NCBI RefSeq assembly: GCF_042100115.1
Contig: NC_091272.1
Span: 3,100,001 to 3,164,000, forward strand
DNA length: 64,000 nt
Reading direction: 5' to 3'
Source of the DNA: Alternaria dauci
Taxonomy: Eukaryota > Ascomycota > Dothideomycetes > Pleosporales > Pleosporaceae
Below the pieces are notes generated by a model that did no database searches, was not told where the DNA came from, and was given only the letters and a program-made list of their open reading frames with translations. Below are positions 1 through 12,497 of this stretch, one piece after another. Numbering within the stretch: position 1 is the stretch's first letter; each line of letters begins with the position of its first letter. The translations under genes were made by a program, and so were the position numbers.

Positions 1-2758
1 TCAGCCCGGATGTGCCGAGTACACATCAGCTGCAAAAGATAAGCCTGCTGCCCCGTTGATGTACAGGTGTGGTGGGGTCTAGCGGTGATCTTTCTTTGCG
101 GGCGTAGCGAAGTGCGGGAGGCTTCCGACAACCCCGCAACTTTGACCCCAGAGTCTGGAGTTGCACTTGAGTAGGTAGCATCGAGCAGAGGACAACGTAC
201 TCATGCTGTGTGCCTTGCGACGGCCTTTGTCGACACAAACGTTGCAAGGCGCCTCACTTATCAGCTCACAAGGCCAGTCTGTGACTGGCTTGGGTTCACA
301 GACATGGTAAGCAGTGTTGAGGCGACTGGAAAGTTCGCGCTCGAACCGTGACTGGAGCTGAGCTCATCTTTGCTGATTTAGGTTCCGCGAGGTGCGGTGG
401 CTCATTGATGATCCGCAGCTTACCGATAAGCGCACAATACCTAGAACTGGGGATTAAACAATGCTGATCCTGTCAATAAAGATACCATCGGCAATGTAAG
501 ACAGCATTTGCGCACCAGAAGCAAACTCAATACATCCCGCTCTATGCAAGGGATGTCCCAAACAGGAGCCGACAAATATCCGGCTCTGTACTTCATGAAG
601 GTACAATAGGATTAGCCTAAATATGCTGGGATAATGTAGACTTGTACTTGATCTGTATGCATTAGTGCTTTCGCACGCTGCAGAGTAGCGAATGGCCTGA
701 GTGCACCTGGTTAATTCTCTATTGCGTGCAGTAGCACAAAAGAACTGCACGGCTCGACGGACACCAATGCAACAGCCCGGGGGACCGGAAAGGATTCTGG
801 GACCAAAGCAGATGAGGTTGAAAGAAGACTGAAAGGTCGACATGTTAAGGGCCGATATTGTCTGTTTGAGAAAGTATTGGCAGGGATTTCCCAATGCGTG
901 CTGGTTGATATTGATGCACTCTGCTAGAGCTTACGGTCCGATCGCGAGCAAGCACCAGGAACTCTCTTTCTGTCACACAATCCAGTGCACCCAGTATGTC
1001 TCTACAAAGAGTCGGCCCCCTATTCGCTCGATTCCGATATTCTGCTCTAGCAACCAGACGATTCCTGTGTTGATCCGGTGGAGCCCTCAAGTATCCGAGC
1101 ATGATCCTAAAAAGGTGCCGACGACTGTGGGGACGGAGACTCGATGAAAACTCGAGGAACGTCAATGATGTACTCATAAACAAGTATCGGACTTGTTCGA
1201 GGAGTGTCCGATCAACAAGGCCAATTGCCAGAAGCAAGAGCTGGGCAAGGCAGTTCAGATGCTAGATACATACGCATGTGGTCCTGGATTTCTTAGTAAC
1301 GTGTGTGAAGCTGGAGTGCCAAACTATGGTTTTTCTGCTGATTACTGGTCAGATCTTCGGGCCTCGGGTGTCTTCGATTCATGCAGTCGATGCATCTCTG
1401 CCATGATCGAGAGGTGCAGAAACAACATGAACGAGTTCGGTCTCGGTCGTGAAAGGTCGCAGTCATGGTCGGAGCTTTGTTGTCTGGGCCACCCAACCTC
1501 GAGAACCTTCTTTCCTAGCCGATGAAGAATACCACCGTTTTGATCTCATCACAGTCGGGTAAGCTCTGCACCACTTCTGTCTGCGGAAGATGCCGATCGA
1601 CTTCTGGGCATCGGTTAAAGTGCGATAGAAGGAGTTGATGGAAATGGCTGGGTTGGGCGATTTTGAATTTGAGGTTCTACATAACCTCGGGAGAGCCTCA
1701 AGATTGAGGTGCGCCAGAGCGGCGAGGCCGTTGAGCTAGTTCCGGGATTGTGCTCAACAATGGACGTCATGGTGGCAGTTTCCCATAGCGGTATCTGTGA
1801 GAAACCTTGTTTTGTTTTTGGGTTTTTGCTTCGTGAGATGTCTCGTGAGATGGGTGGCTGAAGTCATGGCACCGCCACAGCGGCCCCTAAATGAGTCAGG
1901 GTCATGACGCAGGACTGCCCGCACCATCAAAGCCCAGCCCACGAAACCTCTTTGACCCTTTTCACACCTAAACGGACCTACACCCCTACCCACACTGAAG
2001 ACGCGAAATCACTCGCGATCGACAGTGACGCCCGGCACAAGACCCTCGCACCTGCCTCATCCATAGCAGACGCGTCTGCCCCGCCTGCTCCAGAGCCGCC
2101 GCCTCCCCACATTAGCATCCGACGCCGGCCAGAGTCAACGGCCACACGCCTCCAAACATTTACACAAACTCGAAACGCGACAGGAATGGATCACAGCTGC
2201 CCGAAAATCATGGCCTTTTTCTGGTACTCAAATCTCCCTAAGATTGCCAAGTTGGGCGGAGCCGTCAGCACCCGCCACCGAGTTTGAACGCGACACTGGG
2301 ACCCCGACTATCTCTATACGTCTACATTCCTACTGGGGAGAAGCGCAGACACTGGAGAAGGACGTTTGACTGAGAAACGTAGCGACCGCCGCCTTCACGA
2401 GTCCTGATCTGTGACAAAAGGCGTCCGCGCGATCCGAAACACTCTTTCGCATATCCGCCGTCTACAGCGCGTGCACAATCATCACGACAGTGCTCGCAGC
2501 AGCCCCCGAATAGAAGCTCTTTCAAGGCACAGCCGCGCTTCCACGAGTTTTCCGGTACGGGTGGTCACTCGCCCCGCAAGCGACCCGCTCAACCGTGGTT
2601 GTCGCACACCCGTGATTTCCCTTGCCGGCCACGTACTTCGTCCACCGGACGAGACCTTGAGCACTTCTACTTCTACATTGCAATCTACGCCCGCCGTGAC
2701 ACAGTCACCACAACCAAGGCCCTGCACCACACAGGCGGATACAAAACCCACCGTTACC
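1..2758. other. Long stretch without a supportable gene
   Basis: Short open frames exist on both strands (for example 845-1237 minus, 1193-1525 plus and 1904-2287 plus). None has a recognisable domain, a good start context or phase-compatible neighbours that would make a convincing gene. At about 1830-1852 the 10-mer TCGTGAGATG occurs twice in tandem. The last 700 bases become C-rich and probably hold the promoter and 5' untranslated region of the gene that starts at 2759. I cannot exclude an old, degraded element here. Confidence 0.5.
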
Positions 2759-3805
2759 ATGACTAGTACAAAAGTACCGGCAAGCGTCATTATGCCGCCC
2801 AAGGAGCTCAAGCAATACAAGCGATGGCAGTGCTTGCACACCAACGTCCGACCAGCTGAGCAAGGCTACATTCCTACAGCACACGAATACGAAGACTTCC
2901 ACCAGTGGCTCAAACGGCAAGACTCTGGGTACTTCTCGGACATATTCGACGACATCACTGGCCACATCTCACATTCTCATTCCGAAGCAACGTCATCTTC
3001 CTTCAGCTCGCCGGTTGCATCGATATGTCAGCATCCGATGCACCCTGTAGCAGCGGATCAGCCACAACCACGATGTCCCGTCTGTACTATTGAGTTGCAC
3101 GTCAGATACATGAACGTTCTCACCGAAGCCCTCAAGAGTGCCGGTGGTCGCGCGCCCTCCTGTACACTCACCAGCTCTGAACACCAAGACAAAGTGTACA
3201 GCGCCTGGTGCAAGGGGAAGATCAGCACACTCAAGGAGCTGTCGAGACTGGAGGCCATGGCCGAAGAAGAGGCTGAATGGTCCACACAGCACCCAGAGGC
3301 AAGACACGAAGAGATGCAAACCGCAGCGAAGGCCGTGGAGCTGTACTGGTCAGAAGCAACCGGGTGCTTGGAAAAGCTACGGCGCACCAAGAAACGCGCG
3401 ACAGTAGGCTTCGCTCAAGATACCGATTTCGCACCTGGTCGACCCAACCCTTACTTCCACCGACGATCTCCTCGATACCAGCCTGGGAAATATACAGTCG
3501 TGGCACCCGAGGAACAGGAGGAGGATCAGATCTCGGAAGATTCGGAAGACTACTCCCAGGCCAAGGTCCATCATGTTGGTGAAACAGAAGAGTCAGTCGA
3601 CAAGAGTCCCATTCACAAGGACGAGGAATCACAGTCGGTCTTTGACTCGATCAATGAGATCGAAGATGACGACGGAGATAGTGACTGGGAGGATCTTGAC
3701 TCCGACGAAGAAAGCTCTGAGTACGGCGACGAATATGGTGACGATGACAGAATCTATTTCGAGATTGAGGAAGAGGCGAGCTTTATCGTCTTTGGCGATG
3801 ACTGA
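2759..3805 (+). CDS. Hypothetical protein with CxHPxHP...CPxC motif, acidic C-terminus
   Basis: Single-exon gene for 348 residues of unknown function. The frame is open back to 2411, but the first in-frame ATG is at 2759; a second ATG at 2792 is possible. Near residue 90 there is a C-x-H-P-M-H-P segment, followed after a short gap by C-P-V-C-T. This looks like a small metal-binding site, though that is my inference. A helical region follows, then a basic patch with R-R-S-P-R-Y, and the last 120 residues are very rich in Asp, Glu and Ser. The protein at 12498-14198 shares the same motif order, including a K-K-R...R-x-N...R-R-x-P-x-Y block after the helical part, so the two are paralogues. I do not recognise the family. 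No signal peptide or membrane segment is visible, so a soluble, possibly nuclear protein is likely. Confidence 0.75.
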   Translation: MTSTKVPASVIMPPKELKQYKRWQCLHTNVRPAEQGYIPTAHEYEDFHQWLKRQDSGYFSDIFDDITGHISHSHSEATSSSFSSPVASICQHPMHPVAADQPQPRCPVCTIELHVRYMNVLTEALKSAGGRAPSCTLTSSEHQDKVYSAWCKGKISTLKELSRLEAMAEEEAEWSTQHPEARHEEMQTAAKAVELYWSEATGCLEKLRRTKKRATVGFAQDTDFAPGRPNPYFHRRSPRYQPGKYTVVAPEEQEEDQISEDSEDYSQAKVHHVGETEESVDKSPIHKDEESQSVFDSINEIEDDDGDSDWEDLDSDEESSEYGDEYGDDDRIYFEIEEEASFIVFGDD

Positions 3806-4223
3806 GCTGGTTCACAGTGGTTCAATACACATCCACTACCACTTGACTACCACACACAGTGCGCGCATACCACGAAGCGACAATCATGAAAGCGCACAAA
3901 TACAAACGACGGAAGACATGCTCACAGACGTGAAGAAAGATGCTCGACAAAGACAGAAGGCGAAGGATATAAAGGTTTACCAAACAATGATTGGCAGATG
4001 CCGATTCGCGGCGCGAAGGTGAATAGAAGTGATAGACTTCATGGCACGTATATGAGTGATCGAAACGACACTCATCCATTATCAATGACAGTAACACACT
4101 ATCTTCATGCGTGCACGTTCATCCCTGTGACCTGCTTCATTTTTTTGTAAAGTCACTGCATGCCCTTCTCACAAGTTCCTTCATCGCAGTGGCATCGTGC
4201 CTGCACCATAATTACAAGAAACC
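3806..4223. other. Intergenic region between the motif gene and the TPR gene
   Basis: Holds the 3' end of the upstream gene and the promoter of the downstream gene, both on the plus strand. An ATATAAAG element lies at 3967-3974, about 250 bases before the TPR gene start. Nothing else is evident. Confidence 0.5.
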
Positions 4224-4985
4224 ATGGCCGCCTCCCTCGCAACGTCTGCACTTGAAGCTCTCGGCTTTGATGTCCAAAACTGCTGCAACGAACTCGCCTT
4301 TTGGGCCCTCAGAGCAAATGACCACCCACATGCCTACGAAGCATGGAACGCAGCCTTCACCCATCGCAACACTCCCCCCACAGTCCACGACGTCGAATGG
4401 TGCAACGCTCTCGAGCTCATCGGTCTAAGTCTGCAAGTCGACAACCGCCCCGCAGAAGCTGCACCGTACCTCAAAGAGGCGCTTGCGTACAAGGAAAGGA
4501 CGCTCTCGCACGACGACAAACGGGTGTATGAATCTCTTGTCGAGGTTGGAAGAGCGCTGGCCGCTCAGCGCAAATATAAAGAAGCAGAGGTGTTCTTTCG
4601 ACGTGCGCTTGATGGCTATAGACGGCTGTTTTCAGAGGACAGTAAAGAGTCGTTGCAGGTTGCTAATGAACTTGCACATGTACTAGCGTGTGAGGGCACA
4701 TCTAGCACGATACAGGAAGCAGAGACGTTGGCGAGACAGTCGTTGAAGACGAGAGAAAGGATCTTGGGCAGGATGCAGCAACAGACGGTAGAAAGTGTAT
4801 GGACATTGGGGTTTGTTCTGGAGAAGGCTGGGAGAAGAAGGGACGCGAGACATTTGTACGAGAGGGCATATAAAGAAGGATCAAGATTGCTAGGGGAGGA
4901 GCATGTCGATGTTTTGGATTACAAAAGCGATTTCCACAGATTAAGAATAGAAGACGATGATGCAGTACAATATCTGCTGTTGTGA
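4224..4985 (+). CDS. Solo TPR protein similar to the NLR C-terminus
   Basis: A 253-residue single-exon protein made of tetratricopeptide repeats of the kinesin-light-chain type, for example A-E-V-F-F-R-R-A-L-D followed by A-E-T-L-A-R-Q-S-L. The start has a strong context (aaaccATGG). It has no nucleotide-binding domain. Read side by side, it is collinear with the C-terminal part of the NLR at 18170-21162: W-N-A-A-F-T-H-R-N against W-K-Q-A-F-E-A-R-N, L-I-G-L-S-L against L-V-G-L-S-L, and L-D-Y-K-S-D-F-H against K-D-Y-K-H-D-F-E near the end. It is therefore probably derived from, or shares an ancestor with, an NLR sensor domain. TPRs in such proteins mediate protein contacts; a role as regulator or decoy of an NLR is only a guess. 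Confidence 0.8.
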   Translation: MAASLATSALEALGFDVQNCCNELAFWALRANDHPHAYEAWNAAFTHRNTPPTVHDVEWCNALELIGLSLQVDNRPAEAAPYLKEALAYKERTLSHDDKRVYESLVEVGRALAAQRKYKEAEVFFRRALDGYRRLFSEDSKESLQVANELAHVLACEGTSSTIQEAETLARQSLKTRERILGRMQQQTVESVWTLGFVLEKAGRRRDARHLYERAYKEGSRLLGEEHVDVLDYKSDFHRLRIEDDDAVQYLLL

Positions 4986-5079
4986 ACTATATACTAAACT
5001 ATACACGCGCATTCATATTATGCACGCCTCAGCAGCTGCACGTCTGTGATTTGAAGAACCGCATGTTGCATCCGCCTCA

Positions 5080-8000
5080 CTACGCCTTTTCCTTGCCCTT
5101 TCCGTAAGCATCAACTAGAGGTGCTTCAGGCACTTCGACCCCCTCAATCTTCCACTTCATATCAGGGTACGAGTCACTCAACACATTGATATCCACCTTC
5201 TTGCCCTGTGCTTCAGGTGGCAGCGAGACCTTGGTAGAAGCCTGCAATCTGGAGTGTGCGCCTCCAGCATTTGCACCGCGTCCACCGCGTCCATGCCCAC
5301 CGTTCCTGTTAGGGTCGGGCCAATTGACACGCTTCAAAGCAATGATCTCGTCAGTACTGGAGTACGAGATGATGGCAAAGAATCCCTCAGTCTGCGGCTT
5401 GGGGTAGCGTGGCGCAAAGATACGTATGCCACCTTGTTGCATTCTAGCTGGGTTCTGGCGCGAGATCCTGAATTCCAGGCTGAGTGCATTGACGTTGCCT
5501 AGATCGAGCTTCAGGACAGGTAATCGAGACACCGGCTCCATGAATCGCTTGATACCAGTGTGCGGGACACCGGCGAATTTGGCTGCACGTTCAAGCACCG
5601 CGGAAGATGCAGTGGTTGCCTCGATAAGAGTCTTTGGACTAGCTTTGGGATGTTCGAGACGCTTCTTCTCCTTGTCGACTTCCACGCCTGGGAATATTGA
5701 CAATGGCCCATCGGTCGGCCAGCGAGCAGACTTGATAGCCTGGAGGACCGAGATCATCACCTCACATGAAGAGAGGTAGCCAAGTTCCGTAAGTACATCG
5801 ATCGATGCCTGTACGATACGAATGCTCTGATCCAAGACACTGTTCAGATCACCGACATAATCAGAAATTGGCAAGTCAATGCGCGAAAAATGGGCTTGCA
5901 GGAGCAGGAATGACTTGACGTGTGGATCCCACATGGGAAGACCAAAATCGTCTGCAGGAATTGGGAGAACTTTCGACAGCTCGGCATTGATGAGGTCTTC
6001 GTTATGGCGGACAGGTAGCTCATCGTATTCGGTAGCATGTGAGATCCAGGACAAGGCGTCTGAGAAGGATGCGTTACGCTTGACGTTCTTGACAAGGTAG
6101 CGGATCGTCTTGTGGCTGAGATAGTAGTAACTCATAATTTTGCCAAGCGGAGTTGGGTCAACTTCGCCTGTTGGCTCTACGACCGCGCAAGACGACTCGT
6201 CTAGTTCACTGAGAGAAGTCTCCACTAGCTCTATCATGTAGTCGTTGGCCATGGATTGCGCTGCTATTGTGTTGTGTTCTTCAGCCGAAATCTCCAGCCT
6301 ATAGAAGGATGGGTTCTTATGTAGACGCCGGAAGAAAAATGTCCACGTTAGATAATCCAATGCGTCTTGCTTTGTGGCGATGGTACCGGCAGAAATTTCG
6401 GCGCCCAAATGGTTATCAAGCACCTTATGTAGTGATGACTCGACAGGAAATCCGGTATGCAGGAAGTGCTTGTAAAACTCCTTCTTTGCGTCTTGTGTGA
6501 AAATGCGAGCGATACCCGAGTCGTCGAACTGGGGACGGCCAGCACGGCCCAACATCTGCAACACGTCTGTCAGATCCATATCTTTGTATCCTTCGGTTTT
6601 GGCATCAAAAAACTGTGTGCCTTTTACCACAACAAGATGGGCAGGTAAGTTCACGCCCCAAGCAAGCGTGCTGGTCGCGACGAGAATCTGTATCTTGTTG
6701 TTCGCAAAGAGCTCTTCTGAAAGGGATCGATCGCTCTCGACAAGACCAGCGTGGTGAAGACCAATTCCAAAGCTCAGTGCCTCACGCAATGCGTCGTCTT
6801 TGACTCTGTCGAGATTAACGGCCAGATCGTCCTCGGACATGTGCAGGAAGCGCCTCGGATTATCTTCCATGCCGCAGAAGTTGATGAGATCGCGAGCAGT
6901 CAGGCGAGTCTGGCGACGCGAAGCTACGAAGACGATGACTGGCTTTTCTGGTGAGTGGGCCTTGATTGCAAGGAAAGTAGGTCGGTTCATCGACTGCATG
7001 AGCGGACAAAAGCCCCGCTGCTCAGGGAAGCCGTCGATAAAAATCTCCAACGGCACCGGGCGAACAGAATGCCGGAAGTTGAACAAGCCCTCTTTGACAC
7101 CCAGCCAATTTCCAAGATCTGATGCGTTGGCGCAAGCTGTCGACATGCCCAGCAGGCGGATGGAGCCATCCTTCTTCTGCGATGCAATGTAGTTCATACG
7201 GGAGACGATGATCTCCAGAATTGGACCACGATCTCCGCCCAGTAGATGAATCTCGTCAATGATTACCAGGCTGACTTGGCGAACATAACCACGAGTCTGC
7301 CAACTACGACTGATACCGTCCCACTTCTCAGGGGTCGTGATGATGATATCAGCATCGCGGATGGTACGTGTGTCTGGTGTGTTGTCACCCGTCAGCTCCA
7401 CAAGCTTGAGACCCATCGGTCCGGCAAGTCGCTTGCCCCAATCTTGGACTCGCTCGCGGACAAGTGCCTTCATAGGCGCAATATAAACGACCTTGAAGCC
7501 TGGTTTCTCACGAAATGCCCACCACATTGCAAGCTCAGCGGCAACAGTCTTCCCACTACCAGTCGGGGATCCAAGAAGAACATTGGCGGGTGTGTGATAT
7601 AGACAATGGAAGATTTGCGACTGCATAGGGTTGAAGTACTGGAAGCGCTGAGCATAAACTTCTTCCAACAAAGGGTTCTTCAGTGCAGCGATGGGCAAAG
7701 GTTGAAGATTGAGCAGATCCGTGTAAACACTTTCGGTATCAGGCCGGATGAGGTGCTGGAAAGATATGGGATGGACCGTCTCTGCGCCCAGCCATCGATC
7801 AGACAAGACGCGGACGTATACTTGGGTAGGCAGAGGATCGGAAAGAGGGATTGTGAAGTTGAGCTCGTGATCATCGTACAGCTTCCTTCGTGAGAGGATG
7901 AAGAACTCGTGGTGGTAGATCTCAGATGTCTCGGAGTTCTCTACCCAAATCCAGAATGACTCGGAAGTACCATGGTGTCGATCGTTCCAGACAAAATCGG

Positions 8001-11000
8001 GCGTCAGGAACAGCTGTATCCGTAACACATCCCTGTTAAGCGGGGCGATCTCAGATTCGACGCTTAGGGTCGGGAAGTTGTTCATGAGCTTGGCGATCAC
8101 GCCACCCATCTTCTTATTATGCACCATATCTCCTATCTCCGTCGCGTCCATATCGCGCAGAGTCTGTATCGACGGGTACTTATGGTCGAGTGCTCGCAGA
8201 ACCGGCTGTGGAAGGTCATACTGATGCAACGGATGCTGAAAAGACCAGCATCGATGTTCGATAGACTGACAAAGGCTAAGAAGTACCCGGCATTGATAAC
8301 CCCAACGCCGATTGAGCGCAATCATGAAAAGTGCACGGGCGATACGTGCGGCATTCTGGGTTATGTAGTTTGTGTCCGAGGTTAGTGTGAAGTCTTCTAG
8401 TCGTGCTCGTGAGATGTGAGCTTGGAGGAGATAGTTTGTCTTTCCGTGCGATGTTGCATATCCGTCCTTGACTTCTGTGATGACATGCCCTTGTTCTTTG
8501 AGTGCTGAGAGTTCCTTCTCCTCGGATTCGCGTGATTGCACCTGGTCGAATTCGCCGCTCATGCTGACCATAGCTAAAGCATCCGCATCTGTACTGTGAG
8601 GCCGCATCATGGTGTTGAAGATCTCTATACTCGACTGCTGAACGTAGTACTGACTAGCGATGCGTCCGACATCTTTCGCTCGAAGATCTTCGGTGGTCTC
8701 ATTGAAGATTATCATCTGGCTCCTCTGGAGGATTCGCGCAGCGTCGATGATGAGCTTGCGACGCCGTCCCACGAGCTGCGGGTCGTCGCGGATCTCTGAC
8801 CATTCAATACCATACATCAGCGGGCTCTTCTGCATCCGTACGAACAGGTACGAGTAACCAAGCCACGTTACAGCTTCAGAAACCGTCGTTACTGTACCCA
8901 AAGAGATCTCAGCATTGAGATTGTCAATCAGTTTGGCAGAAAACCTCGACTCGATAGGCTGTTGCTCGGTCACTGCGCGCATATAATGATCAAGCCTGTC
9001 GTGTGTCGTACAAATGAAGCCGATACCAGTGTCCTGGAACTGAGGACGACCAGCACGACCAAAGATTTGCAAAACGTCCAGAATACCAAGGTCGGTGAAT
9101 TTACCTTCCTGGGCGTTATAGACTTGGGTGCCCTTGATGAGGACTGCTGCAGCGGGTAAGTTGACACCCCATGCAAGCGTCGCTGTACAGCAGAGCACCT
9201 TGAGCACACCCTCGGCAAAGAGACGCTCGATCAAATTTCTGTCAGAACGAGGCATACCGGCGTGGTGAGTACCCATGCCCTTGCCGAGCAGCTCGCGTAG
9301 CTCTCGACCTTTTGACTGTTTCATGTCGCGCACAGCGTTCTCATATCGAGGATGGTCTTGCGGGTCAAACAGATCGGTGCACTGTTCCTCTATAGCCATG
9401 TCATACAGACGCCTAGCAGTCTTGACCGTATCTTTTCTCGAATGTACGAACACCATTATCTGGTGACCCAGCTTCAGCATTTCAACAACCTTGTCGAATG
9501 AAACTTTTTCCACATTTTCGCGTGACTTTGCAGTGCCCGGCTTGCCCTTTGCGCCGATGAAGTGCTGCTCAAGGGGTACAGGACGGAATGAAGCGTCAAA
9601 GTAGAACAGGCCGGCCATCTTGTTCACTCGCAGAAAATCGGCTACGTCGACGTAGTTGGGAAGTGTGGCGGAGAGACCAACAATCCGGATGAGTGATTGA
9701 GTGCTCTCGACTTGTCGTTGAGTACGCGCTACCAGACTCTCCAGAACCGCACCGCGCTCATCGTGCAACATGTGGACCTCATCAATAATGAGCAGTCGTA
9801 CTTTCTGTACTAACTCGGTGTCTCCAGTGCTTTTTCTTGTGACTACATCCCACTTTTCTGGTGTAGTGACGATGATTTGCGTATCCAAGATCTCGGCCTT
9901 GGTAAGATGCATATCACCAGTGAGTTCGCGAGCCTTGATACCCAGCCACGCCAGACGCTTTCCGAGCTTCTCAGTAACCTCAGCAGCGAGCGCCTTCATC
10001 GGTGCAACATAGATGATCTTGAAGTCTTCCGTCATGACAGTAAAGTCGGTGGCTTGCGGCTCGTCAATCGGGTTCGGCACAACATTCTTGGCCACGGTAT
10101 TGAGAATTGTAAGCATAGCAGCATCTGTTTTACCAGCACCCGTAGGCGCGCAAATCAGCATGTTCTCACTGGTCTTGTATGCAACCGGGTATACAAGACT
10201 CTGCATTCGGTTGAGCGTCTTGTAGCCTTTGAAGGTGCGCTGACAAAGGCCGTCCAGTTCCTGAATCTCTAGCAGCTTTCGGCCTACGCCAACAGTGCCT
10301 ACAGCCACTGCAGGGATCTCATACTCCTCGTAGAGATTGTTGTCGTGGTGAACAGTGTCTGGAGGTAGCGCGTACTTTTTGCCGTAAGCTGAGAGCTTGT
10401 TGCCAGCTTCGTGAGTACGATACACATGAGGATATTGAGGGCCTGTTCGGTCCATAGCAGGTGCCAACGTAGCTGTCTTGTGCTCCCAGTCTGCTCGGCG
10501 CAACGCTTCTTCGCGCTCAGCTCGAGTCTGTAAACGGCCCATGACACCGTTGCCCTGAGCTGGGATGGGTTCATGGAGAGACTGTGTGATGTCTTTTCGA
10601 TGGGATATAAGGTCCGCTACCAGATCCAGTTCTTCGTAGCCCACAATGTCAGCGAGCATCATCTGCAGCTCTTCGTCTACTCGTAGTCAGTAAAATACTC
10701 ATATTAGTCGTTGGTATGAGACTTACCATTGCTATCGCTGGACAAGATTGCTAATATCTGCTCCTTCAAGGCCCCAGAATCCAAGCCAGAACTGCGTCGA
10801 GCTACTTCAGAACATTTTTCTGCTAGCCATTGCTGGCTGTATGCCTCTCCTGTAACCTGTGCGTCCGGGAATTGGTCCAGGTGGTCACTGCTGTACCCTT
10901 CCTCGTACTCATCACTGATGATGTCCCAAATATCTTCGCCACTGGCCGTCCCGGAGAAGTCGTCGTCGTCGTCGAATTCAAGGTTGTCTCCGTACGCTGG

Positions 11001-11105
11001 CGCTCTTTCAGCATCGGCGGGAAGATTGAGTTCGGCAATGGCTTTGCGCATAGCATCGAGCTGTTGGAGCCATTGCGCATGGGCATCCTCGACGGCGGGC
11101 GACAT
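5080..11105 (-). CDS. SLH1: Slh1/ASCC3-type Ski2-like RNA helicase
   Basis: Two exons (11105-10727 and 10676-5080, intron 50 nt) give 1,991 residues, close to yeast Slh1 (1,967). There are two complete helicase cassettes. The first has Walker A A-P-T-G-A-G-K-T near residue 306 and box II D-E-V-H near 425. The second has G-S-P-T-G-S-G-K-T near 1166 and D-E-I-H near 1267. Each cassette is followed by a Sec63-like region. Brr2 has a degenerate second cassette, whereas this protein keeps D-E-I-H, which favours Slh1/ASCC3 over Brr2. In yeast and humans this helicase belongs to the ribosome-quality-control trigger complex that splits collided ribosomes. The N-terminus is acidic, with D-D-D-D-D near residue 50. 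The C-terminus has a G-rich stretch near residue 1,900. The 3' splice site is a GAGTAG tandem acceptor; either AG keeps the frame. Confidence 0.96.
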
Positions 11106-11456
11106 GGTTGCGGCGTGCCTGAGTGTTGTCGATTAAGTGATGGAAAGTGTGCACGTTTGACCGCCCGTCACGTTGGGGAGCGTGATTTGCCTGGTTGCCA
11201 GGCTGGGCAGAATCAATGATGAATGACTGGGCTCCATTCGGCTGGAGTTGCCCCGCCCCCGCGCATTAGCGCGATGACATAATCAGGAGCGCCACACCTT
11301 GCTGGCGCGGGCCCGACACATGACGCGCTACCCTGTCGTCGCAGGCACCTGGTTCGAGACCAGATAGCAGGGCCCACACCTGCTACAGTACACTCTCTTT
11401 TGCCGCCCATCTGCACCCGCACCTTTACCTGCAACTTCACACCACAAGCCGCTAAC
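11106..11456. promoter_or_regulatory. Divergent promoter of SLH1 and YKT6
   Basis: 351 bases separate the ATG codons of two divergently transcribed housekeeping genes, so both core promoters must lie here or in the 5' exons. The stretch is GC-rich, with several CCCGCC/GGGC runs and no clear TATA box. A hairpin CTGG-TTCGAGA-CCAG at 11349-11363 resembles a tRNA T-arm, but no other tRNA parts are present. Confidence 0.6.
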
Positions 11457-12295
11457 ATGAAGGTCCTTTACATTGGTGTAGGTACCTCCTCACCGCCTTC
11501 CAGAAACTGTCTGGAGTCGCTAACAGTGCATGTAGGTCTGGAAGAACGAGGCAGAACCTATCGTCGAGCTGACAGCTGAGCGCGAGCTCAGCTCCTACGG
11601 CCGCTTCACACAAGGAAGCGTCAGCCAGTTCGTACGTGACAAGACCCTGCAGATGGCCTAGGACAATAGCAGCAGGGGAAAGACAGTCAGGCTGATGGGA
11701 TGTGCAGATGTCCTTCTTTGCGGGCGAAGTCGCCAAACGAACGAAGCCAGGCCAAAGACAAAGTGTGGAAGAGAAAGGTACGGCACATGGCACTCATGCG
11801 TGCTCCTTGACTAACAGCGCGGTCAGGCTACGTCTTCCACGCCTACAGCCGCTCAGCAGGCGTTTGCGGCATCATAATTACCGATCTCGAATACCCCAAT
11901 GTTGTCGCTCACCAGCTTCTCTCCAAAGTCGTCGATGAATTTGTTTCCAAATACCCCAAATCCGCCTATACCTCCGCCACAAAGGACACCCCGCAAATGT
12001 CTTTTCCCGAGCTGAAGGACTACATAAAAAAGTATCAGGACCCACAACAGGCAGACAGCATCATGAAGATCCAGAAGGAGTTGGACGAGACCAAGATTGT
12101 GTTGCACAAGACCATCGAGAGTGTCTTGGAGCGCGGAGAGAAGATTGATACCCTGGTTCAGAAGAGTGACGGCTTGAGCGCCCAGAGTAAGATGTTCTAC
12201 ACACAGGTATGTCAGGAATACGCCAAAGGAACACAATGGGATGCTAACACCCCTGTCAGGCTAAAAAGCAGAACTCGTGCTGCATCGTCATGTGA
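11457..12295 (+). CDS. YKT6: Ykt6-type v-SNARE
   Basis: Five exons: 11457-11477, 11536-11631, 11708-11777, 11827-12206 and 12260-12295 (introns 58, 76, 49 and 53 nt) encode 200 residues, the same length as yeast Ykt6. The first exon is only 21 nt (M-K-V-L-Y-I-G). The N-terminal two thirds form the longin domain. The SNARE helix carries A-D-S-I-M-K-I-Q and T-I-E-S-V-L-E-R-G-E-K. The last residues C-C-I-V-M form the CAAX box: the second Cys is expected to be prenylated and the first palmitoylated, replacing a membrane anchor. Ykt6 works in ER-Golgi, endosomal, vacuolar and autophagosomal fusion. It is divergent from SLH1 with a 351-base gap. Confidence 0.96.
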
Positions 12296-12497
12296 TGTGG
12301 GAGTCGCTTTGCTGGCTTATTGGTCTTATTACGGCCTTCACAACAGGACTTCATAGTCGAGACAAGTAATGCTGCATGTCGATTGCACCCTGTACGAACA
12401 ATACATTCCATATTTCTAGGTACACGTGTATGCTAGTTGCGCCCAATACCTAGCGCTCACTTACTTCGTTAGGCCGACAACTCTTCGTTCTGGTAGC

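Noticed and set aside
454..1525. Overlapping open frames on both strands near the left edge
   Set aside because: No recognisable domain, several lack ATG, and they overlap one another; they look like chance frames.
5080..10662. Brr2 spliceosomal helicase as identity of the large helicase
   Set aside because: The second cassette keeps an intact D-E-I-H box and the length fits Slh1/ASCC3 better than Brr2.
11340..11380. tRNA-like T-arm (GGTTCGAGACC) in the SLH1-YKT6 spacer
   Set aside because: No acceptor stem, D-arm or anticodon arm of matching length could be found on either strand.
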